A DNA stretch of 64,000 nucleotides from the NCBI GenBank assembly GCA_963746185.1, contig CAVVAE010000004.1:1922001-1986000 (forward strand), written 5' to 3'. The notes under the pieces were generated by a model. That model had not been told where the DNA came from and searched no databases. It worked only from the letters and a program-made list of their open reading frames with translations. This DNA is from CAVVAE01 sp963746185. Its GTDB lineage: Bacteria > Actinomycetota > Actinomycetes > Propionibacteriales > Nocardioidaceae. The translations under genes were made by a program, and so were the position numbers. Positions 42,409 to 51,254 of this stretch are shown here, in pieces (position 1 is the first letter of the stretch; each line of letters starts with the position of its first letter).

Positions 42409-44699
42409 GTCCTGGCGACGTCGTCCTCCGCACCGAAGATCTCCACCTCGTCACCGGCAACACGACCTGGACCGCCAATATCCGACCCAGCGGAACGCTG
42501 CACCTCGTCTTCGTCCGGAGCCCGATGTCGCACGCGAACTTCACGATCGACGTGGACGCGGCACGCCAGGCGCCCGGCGTCGTCGCGGTGTGGACCGGCG
42601 TCGACGTCGCGCGGTGGTGCACACAGCTCCCGAGCCTCGACGACGGACCTGACATGCCCCTCATCGCGACCGACACAGTCCGGTACGTCGGAGAGGCGGT
42701 CGCCGTCGTCGCCGCGCGCAGTGTCACCGAAGCCTTCGATGCTGCCGAGCTGGTGGACGTCGACTACGACGACTTGCCCGCTGTCACGGATGTGGTGGCG
42801 GCTCTCGCTGACAACGCGCCTCAGCTGCACGCCACGGCCGAACGCAACATTGTCTACGACAACCAGCGCAACCGCGGCGACGTCGATGCCGCGTTCGCAG
42901 AGGCCGCCGTCGTCATTCGCCGCCGCTTCGAGCAGCCTCGGGTTTTCTGCGCGGCGATCGAGCCCCGGGCCGTGGTGGCGCAGCCCGACGGCGACGGCTT
43001 CACGGTCTGGATTGCTTCGCAAGTTCCCCACATTGCCCGCTACCTCCTCGCGGAGGGGAGCGGCATCCCCGAAGACCGGCTGCGGGTCATCGCGCCCGAC
43101 GTGGGGGGCGGGTTCGGAGGTAAGTTCTTCTACGCCGAAGAGCTCGTCGTGTTGCTGGCCGCGCGCGAGCTCAACCGGCCTGTCGCCTGGACCGCCACCC
43201 GCAGTGAAGACCTCCAGACCACGTTCCACGGTCGTGCAGTCATCCAGGACGTGGCGATATCGGCCACGGCCGAGGGTGAGATCACCGCCCTCGACGTCAA
43301 TCTGATCGGAGACTCGGGGGCGTATGTGTCGCCGATTGGGCCAGGTTCGGCGATGGGCGGCGCCCGGATGTATCCGGGCATCTACCAGATCGCCAACTAC
43401 CGATTCGCCTGCCAGTGCGTGGTGACCAACAAGACTCCCGTCGGCGCGTATCGCGGAGCTGGCCGCCCCGAGGCGACGTACGCGATCGAACGCATCGTGG
43501 ACGACCTCGCCGCCGAGCTCGGCGTCGACCCGGTCGAGTTGCGACGCAAGAACTGGATCCCGGCGGAAGAGTTTCCCTACAAGACCGCCGGTGGGCTCAC
43601 GTATGACGTCGGCGACTACGCGGCAACCGCAGATCGCATGCTCAAACTCGGTGACTACACCGCGCTCCGTGATCGCCAGCGCGTGATGAACGTTGAAGGC
43701 GCCACCACTCACCTGGGCATCGGTGTCTCGACGTATGTCGAGGCATGTGGAGGTGGAATCCGTTACGACGACGCGGCCGTCGAGACTGCGAGCGTCCGGC
43801 TGACACCTGAAGGCGCCGAAGTCATCATCGGCACGACCGCCTTCGGAACCGGCCACGCAACCACGTGGGCGCAGATCGTCAACAACGTCCTTGGCGTCGA
43901 GGTCTCCGATGTCAAGGTCGTCCAGGGCGACACCGATCGCGCCCGGCATGGCTTCGACTCCTACGGCTCCAGGTCGGTCAGTGTCGTCGGCTCCGCGCTG
44001 CATGACGCTGCCATCGTCGTCCGAAGCCGCGCGATCGAGGTCGCGGCCAGAGTGCTGGAGTGCAACCCGGATGACCTCGAGTTCGAACGTGGGCAGTTCA
44101 CCGTTCGGGGCACGGACACGACCACATCGCTGCGTGACGTGGCGCTGGCGTCGTACGACGACCGCACGCTGACCACCGACGGGTTTGAGCCCGGACTTGG
44201 ATGTACGCGCACCACCAACCTCAAGATCGTCACGTTCCCTTATGGAGCGCACCTGGCCGCTGTCGAGGTCGACATCGAGACCGGCGTCGTCCGGCTCGTT
44301 GACTACGTCGGTGTCGACGATGTCGGCAACGTCGTCAACGCGATGATCGTGGATGGACAGGTGCAAGGCGGCGTGGTCCAAGGCATCGCGCAGGCCATGT
44401 TCGAAGAAGTGGAGTACGACGATCAGGCCAACATCATGACGCCGAGCTTCGCCGACTACGCCATTCCGTCTGCCGCCGACCTGATCATGATGCGCACCGA
44501 CCGCGTGGTCAGGCCGGCCACTAGCAACTCGCTCGGCACCAAAGGTGTGGGTGAAGCGGGCGCGATCGCGGCCCCGGCCGCTGTCTTCAACGCCGTCCTC
44601 GATGCCCTACGCCCGCTCGGTGTGACCGATGTACCGATGCCCTGCACCCCGCATCGTGTCTGGGCCGCCATCCAAGCCGCGTCGGTTGAAGCTCCGTGA
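42405..44699 (+). CDS. Molybdenum hydroxylase large subunit (xanthine dehydrogenase/CoxL family), orphan
   Basis: A 764-residue Mo-cofactor-binding subunit. N-terminal ab-hammerhead domain (FVRSPMSHANFTIDVD; RYVGEAVAVVAA), then MoCo-binding parts GGGFGGKFFYAEE near residue 229, AYRGAGRPEATY near 348 and the catalytic Glu in GVGEAGAIAAPAAV near 709. The active-site loop reads AYRGAGRPE, not AYRCSFR as in form I CO dehydrogenase, so CO oxidation is unlikely; an aldehyde or N-heterocycle hydroxylase is more likely. The FAD and 2Fe-2S subunit genes that such enzymes need are not adjacent. Coupled by ATGA to the DUF255 gene. Confidence 0.85.
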   Translation: MSPGDVVLRTEDLHLVTGNTTWTANIRPSGTLHLVFVRSPMSHANFTIDVDAARQAPGVVAVWTGVDVARWCTQLPSLDDGPDMPLIATDTVRYVGEAVAVVAARSVTEAFDAAELVDVDYDDLPAVTDVVAALADNAPQLHATAERNIVYDNQRNRGDVDAAFAEAAVVIRRRFEQPRVFCAAIEPRAVVAQPDGDGFTVWIASQVPHIARYLLAEGSGIPEDRLRVIAPDVGGGFGGKFFYAEELVVLLAARELNRPVAWTATRSEDLQTTFHGRAVIQDVAISATAEGEITALDVNLIGDSGAYVSPIGPGSAMGGARMYPGIYQIANYRFACQCVVTNKTPVGAYRGAGRPEATYAIERIVDDLAAELGVDPVELRRKNWIPAEEFPYKTAGGLTYDVGDYAATADRMLKLGDYTALRDRQRVMNVEGATTHLGIGVSTYVEACGGGIRYDDAAVETASVRLTPEGAEVIIGTTAFGTGHATTWAQIVNNVLGVEVSDVKVVQGDTDRARHGFDSYGSRSVSVVGSALHDAAIVVRSRAIEVAARVLECNPDDLEFERGQFTVRGTDTTTSLRDVALASYDDRTLTTDGFEPGLGCTRTTNLKIVTFPYGAHLAAVEVDIETGVVRLVDYVGVDDVGNVVNAMIVDGQVQGGVVQGIAQAMFEEVEYDDQANIMTPSFADYAIPSAADLIMMRTDRVVRPATSNSLGTKGVGEAGAIAAPAAVFNAVLDALRPLGVTDVPMPCTPHRVWAAIQAASVEAP

Positions 44700-44742
44700 C
44701 ATCGTCGTCGCCGCCGTTCACCACGCGAGGCTGTATGGCGTG

Positions 44743-45420
44743 TCAGCGGGAGCCGTAGACGATCATCGAGACGCCCACGTAGTGGACCGCGAACGCAGCA
44801 ATTGTGAACGAGTGGAAGACCTCGTGGAAGCCGAACCAGCGTGGGATCGGGTTGGGTCGCTTCAGCCCGTAGATGACTCCGCCCAGGGAGTACAGCAGGC
44901 CACCCACGATGATCAGCGTCAAAACGGCTGGCCCCGCCGAGTCGGCGAACTGGCCGAGCCAAAAGATCGCCGCCCAACCCATCGCGATGTAGACCGGGAG
45001 GTAGAGCCACCGAGGGGCTCCGATCCAGAAGACCCGGAACGCGATGCCGAGCAGGGCGCCGCCCCAAACCAAGCTGAGCAGGATCTGCGCGTCCCTGCTG
45101 TCGAGCAGCATGATCGCGAACGGCGTATAGGTGCCGGCGATCAGCAGGAAGATATTGGAGTGATCGAGGCGTCTGAGCACTCCGTGCCAGCGCGGACCCC
45201 AGTGCCCTCGGTGGAACAACGCGGAGCAGCCGAACAGCATCGACGAGGAGACGGCAAAGATCGCCGAACCGATCCGAGTCTTCGAATCGGGCGCGAGACT
45301 GACCAAGACGATGCCAGCGGCAAGGCTCAGTGGGAACGTTCCCAGGTGCAGCCAGCCGCGGAGGTGCGGCTTGATCTCTCGGGCAGCCTCTTTGAGCCGC
45401 TCGGTGGCATGCACGATCAT
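44743..45420 (-). CDS. Hemolysin III / PAQR-family membrane protein
   Basis: A 225-residue integral membrane protein with about seven hydrophobic segments. Conserved metal-site parts are SSSMLFGCSALFHRG (Ser and His of the SxxxH pattern) near residue 58, RRLDHSNIFLLIAGTYTP (Asp) near 82, and the C-terminal FHEVFHSFTIAAFAVHYV (HxxxH) near 197. ATG 45420 fits the family start. It may act as a membrane hydrolase or channel; the hemolysin name is historical. The position before the Z-prenyl synthase matches Rv1085c. Confidence 0.87.
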   Translation of the reverse strand: MIVHATERLKEAAREIKPHLRGWLHLGTFPLSLAAGIVLVSLAPDSKTRIGSAIFAVSSSMLFGCSALFHRGHWGPRWHGVLRRLDHSNIFLLIAGTYTPFAIMLLDSRDAQILLSLVWGGALLGIAFRVFWIGAPRWLYLPVYIAMGWAAIFWLGQFADSAGPAVLTLIIVGGLLYSLGGVIYGLKRPNPIPRWFGFHEVFHSFTIAAFAVHYVGVSMIVYGSR

Positions 45421-45543
45421 GGTCCTACGGTAGAGGTCCAACCTGAGAGTTCGCAGCGGTAGCCTTCGTTGGGGGGACAGGGTTTCGCCCCGGCGGGATC
45501 GGCGGACCTCCAACAAGGTTTCTGCAACAGAAAGGTGCGTGGC

Positions 45544-46308
45544 GTGGCATCGGTGTGGTCCCTCGCCTATGACCTCTACGAGCGTCGGCTGCTGCGCCAT
45601 CTCAGTCCCGACCGGATCCCGGAGCACATCGGCGTGATGTGTGACGGCAACCGGCGCTGGGCCCGATCCTCAGGCGAGGAAGTCGAGGGCGGCTACATCG
45701 CCGGCGCCGACAAGATCGAGGAGTTCCTCGGTTGGTGTGACCAGCTCCACGTCAAGCTCGTCACGCTCTGGCTGCTGTCCACCGACAACCTCGCGCGCCC
45801 CGCCGAGGAGATGACTCCGCTGATGCGGGTCATCGAGGATCTCGTCGATGACCTCGTGGCCACGCGACGCTGGCGGATCCGTCCCGTAGGAGCCCTCGAC
45901 CTGCTCCCGGCCGCGAGCGCTCAGCGGCTCAAAGAGGCGGCCGACGCGACGGCGGATGTCGATGGCATGACGGTCAACATCGCAGTGGCCTACGGTGGCC
46001 GCCGCGAACTCGCCGACGCCGTCCGTTCGCTGCTCCACGAGCACGCGTCGCAGGGTACGACGATCGAGGAGCTCGCGGAGATCATCGACGTCGAGCACAT
46101 CTCTGAGCACCTCTACACGCGTGGACAGCCTGACCCGGACCTGGTGATCCGGACCTCGGGTGAGCAACGGATGTCAGGGTTCCTGCTCTGGCAGAGCGCG
46201 CACAGCGAGTTCTACTTCTGTGAGGCCATGTGGCCGGACTTCCGGCGCACCGACTTCCTTCGTGCCATCCGTGCCTATGGTGCTCGCGAGCGACGCTTCG
46301 GAACTTAA
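45544..46308 (+). CDS. Short-chain Z-isoprenyl diphosphate synthase (UPP synthase family)
   Basis: A 254-residue cis-prenyltransferase. The catalytic Asp is in GVMCDGNRRWA (about residues 30-40), with TLWLLSTDNLARPAEE near 74, VNIAVAYGGRRE near 145, and the IPP-binding end PDLVIRTSGEQRMSGF and LWQSAHSEFYF. Relatives next to hemolysin III (Rv1086) make Z,E-farnesyl diphosphate, precursor for the decaprenyl lipid carrier used in wall and glycan assembly. GTG 45544 is used; the open frame extends to 45469 but lacks family similarity there. A full-length UPP synthase is presumably elsewhere. Confidence 0.87.
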   Translation: MASVWSLAYDLYERRLLRHLSPDRIPEHIGVMCDGNRRWARSSGEEVEGGYIAGADKIEEFLGWCDQLHVKLVTLWLLSTDNLARPAEEMTPLMRVIEDLVDDLVATRRWRIRPVGALDLLPAASAQRLKEAADATADVDGMTVNIAVAYGGRRELADAVRSLLHEHASQGTTIEELAEIIDVEHISEHLYTRGQPDPDLVIRTSGEQRMSGFLLWQSAHSEFYFCEAMWPDFRRTDFLRAIRAYGARERRFGT

Positions 46309-46403
46309 CTCTCAGCGCAGGTGGCTTGTCGTGGGTGTCCCCCCGGCTTCGCCCGCAGTGGACGCGCCCGTCGCTCGTGGCGTGTCGTGAACACCTCGGA
46401 GCT

Positions 46404-46580
46404 CAGACCGTCGTACCGTCTGAACTGACGCTGGGCAGGGAAGTCCGGCGCCTCGGGAGGCCCAACGTGCACAACTCAACAGGGCAAGCATCGTGCCCTG
46501 GGGCGAGTACATCCCGGTCCGACTGACCAGCCAAGGACCGGGCGAGACGATGCGCCGTGCGGTCTGCGAGGGGATACACC
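46404..46580 (+). ncRNA. Possible structured 5' leader of phoH2
   Basis: The 272-base gap before phoH2 holds several hairpins: CAGAC/GTCTG (46404-46422), AGGGCA/TGCCCT (46481-46499) and the perfect 8-bp CCCGGTCC/GGACCGGG (46513-46542). CAGACCG at 46404-46410 is also the exact complement of CGGTCTG at 46560-46566, right before the GAGGGG ribosome site, giving an alternative pairing. I do not recognise a named RNA class. Regulatory function is inference. Confidence 0.4.
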
Positions 46581-47978
46581 GTGGCCGCAGCCACCGGACG
46601 CACGTCCGCATCCGCCGTCACCAGTTCCACCAACCGCAGGACGGCAAAGGTCAAAGCGCCAGACGCGAGAGGCGCCAGTGCCAGCGTGAAGGCCCGGACG
46701 TTCGTGCTCGACACCAGCGTTTTGCTGGCTGACCCCGCCGCCCTGAAACGCTTCCACGAGCATGAGGTTGTTCTCCCGGTCGTGGTGATCAGCGAGCTTG
46801 AAGGCAAGCGTGCACACCCCGAGCTCGGCTACTTTGCTCGTTCGGCGCTGCGGATGCTCGATGAACTCCGGGTCGTGCACGGCCGTCTTGACTCTCCGGT
46901 GCCGATCGGTGAGAGCGGCGGCAGCTTGCGGGTGGAGCTCAACCACACTGACCCCTCTGTGCTGCCTGCGGGCTTCCGGCTCGGCGACAACGACACCCGT
47001 ATCCTCTCGGTCGCTCTCAACCTGCGCGCCGAAGGTGCTGACGTCACGCTCGTCTCGAAGGATCTGCCGATGCGCGTCAAGGCATCAGCGGTCGGTCTGA
47101 TCGCCGAGGAGTATCGCGCGGAGCTCGCCGTCGAGTCCGGCTTCACCGGCATGAGCGAGATCGACGTCACTTCTGCAGACCTCGACGTCCTGTACGACGA
47201 AGGAACAGTCGACCTCGCGGTGGCCCGTGACCTCCCATGCCACTCCGGGCTCGTGATGCTGTCCGAGCGGGGTAGCGCGCTGGGGCGCGTCACGTCCGAC
47301 AAGCAGGTCCGACTGGTCCGTGGCGACCGGGAGGCCTTCGGCTTGCGCGGCCGCTCCGCGGAGCAGCGAGTCGCCCTCGACCTGCTGCTCGACCCCGACA
47401 TCGGCATCGTCTCTCTGGGAGGGAGGGCCGGCACCGGCAAGTCGGCGCTCGCACTCTGCGCCGGCCTCGAAGCTGTCCTCGAGCGACGTCAACACAAGAA
47501 GGTTGTCGTCTTCCGTCCGTTGTTCGCCGTCGGCGGCCAGGAGCTCGGCTACCTGCCAGGTAGCGAATCGGAGAAGATGCAGCCCTGGGCGCAAGCAGTC
47601 TTCGACACCCTTGGCGCCGTGACAAGCAGCGATGTGATCGAGGAAGTCCTCGCACGCGGCATGCTCGAGGTGCTTCCGCTGACACACATCCGCGGGCGCT
47701 CGCTCCATGATGCGTTCGTCGTGGTCGACGAGGCGCAGTCGCTCGAACGCAACGTCTTGCTTACCGTGCTCTCACGGGTGGGGGCGGGCTCGAGGGTCGT
47801 GCTGACCCACGACGTCGCGCAACGCGACAACCTCCGCGTCGGTCGACACGACGGCGTCGTTGCCGTCGTCGAAAAGCTGAAGGGCCATCCGTTGTTCGCC
47901 CACGTCACGCTGACCCGGTCCGAGCGTTCGCCGATCGCTGCGCTGGTCACCGAGATGCTCGAGGACGTGACCGTCTAG
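46581..47978 (+). CDS. phoH2: PIN-PhoH ribonuclease/helicase (PhoH2)
   Basis: A 465-residue protein. After a basic Ser/Thr-rich N-terminus comes a PIN nuclease domain (about residues 40-170; FVLDTSVLLADP with the first acidic residue, VVISELEGKR, LGDNDTRILSVA, VTLVSKDLPMRVKA). A PhoH ATPase follows (about 240-460) with Walker A GGRAGTGKSALAL and Walker B FVVVDEAQSLERN. PhoH2 proteins unwind and cut RNA in an ATP-dependent way. GTG 46581 is selected because GAGGGG lies 7 bases upstream; the frame is open from 46557. Corresponds in position to Rv1095. Confidence 0.9.
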   Translation: MAAATGRTSASAVTSSTNRRTAKVKAPDARGASASVKARTFVLDTSVLLADPAALKRFHEHEVVLPVVVISELEGKRAHPELGYFARSALRMLDELRVVHGRLDSPVPIGESGGSLRVELNHTDPSVLPAGFRLGDNDTRILSVALNLRAEGADVTLVSKDLPMRVKASAVGLIAEEYRAELAVESGFTGMSEIDVTSADLDVLYDEGTVDLAVARDLPCHSGLVMLSERGSALGRVTSDKQVRLVRGDREAFGLRGRSAEQRVALDLLLDPDIGIVSLGGRAGTGKSALALCAGLEAVLERRQHKKVVVFRPLFAVGGQELGYLPGSESEKMQPWAQAVFDTLGAVTSSDVIEEVLARGMLEVLPLTHIRGRSLHDAFVVVDEAQSLERNVLLTVLSRVGAGSRVVLTHDVAQRDNLRVGRHDGVVAVVEKLKGHPLFAHVTLTRSERSPIAALVTEMLEDVTV

Positions 47979-48133
47979 GCCAACAAAGCAACGCCGCACA
48001 ATAGCCCAAACCTCAACCGCCGTACAGGCTCTCTCTTCGTCGGCTGCTTTGCCCTTTCTGAAACCTCATGGGGGGTTGCGCTTTTGGCGAGGAACGGCAG
48101 GATGAGAGGCACAACACAGTCTGGGAGGCGCAC

Positions 48134-49432
48134 ATGGCACTGCCCGATCCAACTCCAAGACGTGGTGGGAGGGTTCGCCGCCGGAAAGCGGTCGCTCTCG
48201 CTGCCATCTTGGCGGTTGCAGCTTCGCTCCTCGCCGCATGTGGCGGCGACTCCGGCACGACGTTGGTGTGGTACATCAACCCTGACGCCGGCGGACAGGC
48301 CGCGGTCGCCAAGGACTGCAGCACCGACGACTACACGATCACGACGCAGGTGCTCCCGCAGGACGCCAACCAGCAGCGCATCCAGCTGGCCAGGCGGCTC
48401 GCGGCCCACGACAGCGGCATCGACATCATGAGCATCGACCCGCCGTACACCGCTGAGTTCGCCAACGCCGGCTACCTGGCTGAGCTGCCGCAGGAGTTGC
48501 AGGACAAGCTCACGGAGCAGTCGTTCGACGGTGCGGTCGCGGCGGCGACGTGGGAAGACAAGTTGGTGGTGGCTCCGTTCTGGTCGAACGTGCAGGTCAT
48601 GTGGTACCGCAAGTCGTTCGTGGAGAAGACCGACCTCGACATGAGCCAGCCCGTCACCTGGGACCAGATCATCGACGCCGCTGCCGACAACGGCGGCAAG
48701 GTCGCGGTGCAGTCCAACAAGTACGAGGGCTATGTCGTGTGGATCAACGCGCTCATCTCCGGCGCCGGTGGCGAGATCGCTACTGACACTGAGAAGGGCG
48801 AGGACGCCACGATAGAGGTGGACTCCGAGGCCGGCGAAAAGGCGGCCGCGGTCATCGACAAGCTCGCGAACTCCTCGGCGGCGCCCGCGGACATGTCGGT
48901 GGCACAGGAAGGACAGGCCGGAGCGACGTTCGGTTCGCCGGAGGGCTCATTCATGGTCAACTGGACCTACATCTTCCACAACTACGACGAAGCCCAGCCC
49001 GACGTAGCCAAGGACATCGGCTACACGACGTACCCCGAAACCGTTGAGGGTGAGCAGGCCCGGCCTCCCTACGGCGGCATCGGAGTCGGCGTCAGCAGCT
49101 ACTCCAGCCACGAGGACGACGCGATCGAGGCGATCGAGTGCATCACCAGCCCCGACAACCAAGGCGTCAATGCTGAGCTCACCGGCAACATGCCGGCCAG
49201 TGCCGCGGGGTACGACTACGCGCCACTGAAGAAGATCTACCCGCCGGACCTGATGGCGCTGTTCCAGCAGAGCTTGGACGAGGCTGCGCCACGGACAGTC
49301 ACGCCGTACTGGAGTGACATCTCCGGGGCGCTTCAGAGCACTTGGCACCCGCCGTCGTCGGTGACGTCGGAAACGCCGGCGGATTCGCAGACGTTCATCG
49401 AGGACGTCCTTCAGGGAAAGACGCTGCTTTGA
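48134..49432 (+). CDS. CUT1 ABC transporter substrate-binding lipoprotein
   Basis: A 432-residue lipoprotein. ATG 48134 has GGGAGG 5 bases upstream. Twin-arginine-rich start then lipobox SLLAAC (Cys about 36). The fold is that of family 1 sugar-binding proteins: LVWYINPDAGGQAA, IDIMSIDPPYTAEFANAGYL, FWSNVQVMWYRKSFVEK, VTWDQIIDAA. It captures an oligosaccharide outside the membrane and hands it to the following two permeases. First gene of a four-gene operon. Sugar unknown. Confidence 0.87.
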   Translation: MALPDPTPRRGGRVRRRKAVALAAILAVAASLLAACGGDSGTTLVWYINPDAGGQAAVAKDCSTDDYTITTQVLPQDANQQRIQLARRLAAHDSGIDIMSIDPPYTAEFANAGYLAELPQELQDKLTEQSFDGAVAAATWEDKLVVAPFWSNVQVMWYRKSFVEKTDLDMSQPVTWDQIIDAAADNGGKVAVQSNKYEGYVVWINALISGAGGEIATDTEKGEDATIEVDSEAGEKAAAVIDKLANSSAAPADMSVAQEGQAGATFGSPEGSFMVNWTYIFHNYDEAQPDVAKDIGYTTYPETVEGEQARPPYGGIGVGVSSYSSHEDDAIEAIECITSPDNQGVNAELTGNMPASAAGYDYAPLKKIYPPDLMALFQQSLDEAAPRTVTPYWSDISGALQSTWHPPSSVTSETPADSQTFIEDVLQGKTLL

Positions 49433-50385
49433 GTACGACTGTGAGCACCAAGAAGACCGCGGAGACACCCAAGCGGCCGGCTCCGATCGTTAGCGACCGG
49501 TCGAAGGCCGAGAATCGCCTCGGTTGGAAGCTCGTTGCCCCAGCCGTCATCATGATGTTGCTCGTCACGGCCTGGCCGATGCTCCGAGCCCTCTACCTTT
49601 CGCTGTTCCGCTACCGACTCACCGCACCGGACGACAAGGCGTTCGTCGGGCTGGGGAACTACTGGACCGTTTTGACTGACTCGCTGTTCTGGCGGGACAC
49701 CTGGAACACGGTGCTGATCATGGTGGTCACTGTGGCGGTCGAGCTGGTGATTGGTTTCGCTTTCGCGATGGTGATGCATCGGATCATTTTCGCCCGAGGT
49801 GCGATGCGCACAGCCATTCTGATCCCGTACGGCATCATCACCGTTGTCTCGGCATTCGCTTGGCAGTTCACGTTCAGCATTAACAACGGCTGGGTCAACG
49901 CGTGGTTCGCCTGGCTGCCAGGGATCGCGGCCGACACGAACTGGTTCGGAGACCACTGGCACGCGATGTTCGCCATCATGATCTCCGAGATCTGGAAGAC
50001 CACGCCGTTCATGTCCCTGCTGCTCCTGGCAGGGCTGTCCCAGGTGTCTGAGGACATGCTGGAGGCGGCCAAGGTCGACGGCGCCACCTGGTGGCAGCGG
50101 CTCTACAAGGTGATCCTGCCGAACATGCGGGCGGCGATCATGGTGGCAGTGCTGTTCCGGGCGCTCGACGCCTTCCGGATCTTCGACAACATCTACATCA
50201 TGACGAGGGGGGCACAGAACACCGAGACATCGTCGTTCATCACCTACCGGCAGGCGATCGAGCAGTTCCAGCTCGGCCTGGGGTCGGCGTTGTCCGTGCT
50301 GCTGTTCTTGAGTGTCCTGCTGCTCGCGTGGCTGATCGTCAAGTTCTTCAGAGTCGACCTTTCGCAGGCAAGGGGTGATACCTGA
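49429..50385 (+). CDS. CUT1 ABC transporter permease (MalF-like)
   Basis: A 318-residue permease with six hydrophobic segments and the EAA loop EAAKVDGATWWQRLYKVILP, as in MalF-type subunits. TTG 49429 overlaps the preceding TGA (TTGA), with AGGGAAAG 8 bases upstream; a GTG at 49441 is an alternative. Together with the next permease it forms the membrane channel for sugar uptake. Confidence 0.85.
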   Translation: MSTTVSTKKTAETPKRPAPIVSDRSKAENRLGWKLVAPAVIMMLLVTAWPMLRALYLSLFRYRLTAPDDKAFVGLGNYWTVLTDSLFWRDTWNTVLIMVVTVAVELVIGFAFAMVMHRIIFARGAMRTAILIPYGIITVVSAFAWQFTFSINNGWVNAWFAWLPGIAADTNWFGDHWHAMFAIMISEIWKTTPFMSLLLLAGLSQVSEDMLEAAKVDGATWWQRLYKVILPNMRAAIMVAVLFRALDAFRIFDNIYIMTRGAQNTETSSFITYRQAIEQFQLGLGSALSVLLFLSVLLLAWLIVKFFRVDLSQARGDT

Positions 50386-51248
50386 TGAAAAACAAGACTT
50401 CGATCGGCACTGTGGTGGGCTTCATCATCATCCTGGTCTGGTGCCTGCTGCCGGTGGCGTGGATCATCTCCCTGTCGTTCAAGACTTCGGAGGAGACAGC
50501 GGCCGGCAGCCCCCATTTCCTCCCCGAGAACTGGTCGATGCAGAACTACCACGACATTCTCGGCTACGGCGACATCACGCCGGGCCAGGAGAACACCCAC
50601 AACGACTTCCTCGACGCGCTGCGGAACTCGTTCGGGATCTCGCTGATCGCGACGGTGCTGGCGGTGATCCTCGCGACGTTCGCGGCGTACGCGATCGCCC
50701 GACTGCAGTTCAAAGGCAAGAAGCTCGTGCTGTCGCTCGCATTGGCGATCGCGATGTTCCCCGTCGTGGCGCTGGTCGGACCGCTATTCGACATGTGGCG
50801 CACGTTCCACCTGTTCAACACCTGGCCGGGCCTGATCATCCCGTACATGTCGTTCACATTGCCGTTGGCGATCTGGACGCTGTCGGCGTTCTTCCGAGAA
50901 ATCCCGTGGGAGATGGAGCAAGCCGCTCAAGTGGACGGTGCCACGTCGTGGCAGGCGTTCCGCAAAGTGATCGTCCCGCTCGCGGCGCCCGGCGTGTTCA
51001 CGGCAGCGATCCTGACGTTCTTCTTCGCGTGGAACGAGTTCGTACTCGCGATCTCGCTCACGTCCACCACAAGTAGCCGAACCGTACCCGCGCAGATGTC
51101 GTTCTTCGTCGGGCCGGACCCGTTCAATCCACCGTACGGGCAGCTCGCGACCGCTTCCGTCGTGGTCACTGTGCCGGTGATCATCATCGTGCTGCTGTTC
51201 CAACGCAAGATCGTTGCCGGCTTGACCTCCGGCGCAGTGAAGGGATGA
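50385..51248 (+). CDS. CUT1 ABC transporter permease (MalG-like)
   Basis: A 287-residue permease with six transmembrane helices and the EAA motif EQAAQVDGATSWQAFRKVIV near residue 183, plus the MalG-typical FAAYAIARLQFKGKK. The ATG shares one base with the preceding TGA. Partner of the upstream MalF-like subunit. Confidence 0.88.
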   Translation: MKNKTSIGTVVGFIIILVWCLLPVAWIISLSFKTSEETAAGSPHFLPENWSMQNYHDILGYGDITPGQENTHNDFLDALRNSFGISLIATVLAVILATFAAYAIARLQFKGKKLVLSLALAIAMFPVVALVGPLFDMWRTFHLFNTWPGLIIPYMSFTLPLAIWTLSAFFREIPWEMEQAAQVDGATSWQAFRKVIVPLAAPGVFTAAILTFFFAWNEFVLAISLTSTTSSRTVPAQMSFFVGPDPFNPPYGQLATASVVVTVPVIIIVLLFQRKIVAGLTSGAVKG

Positions 51249-51254
51249 CCTCGA

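Noticed and set aside
42405..44699. Form I carbon monoxide dehydrogenase large subunit
   Set aside because: The active-site loop is AYRGAGRPE, not AYRCSFR, and CoxM/CoxS genes are absent.
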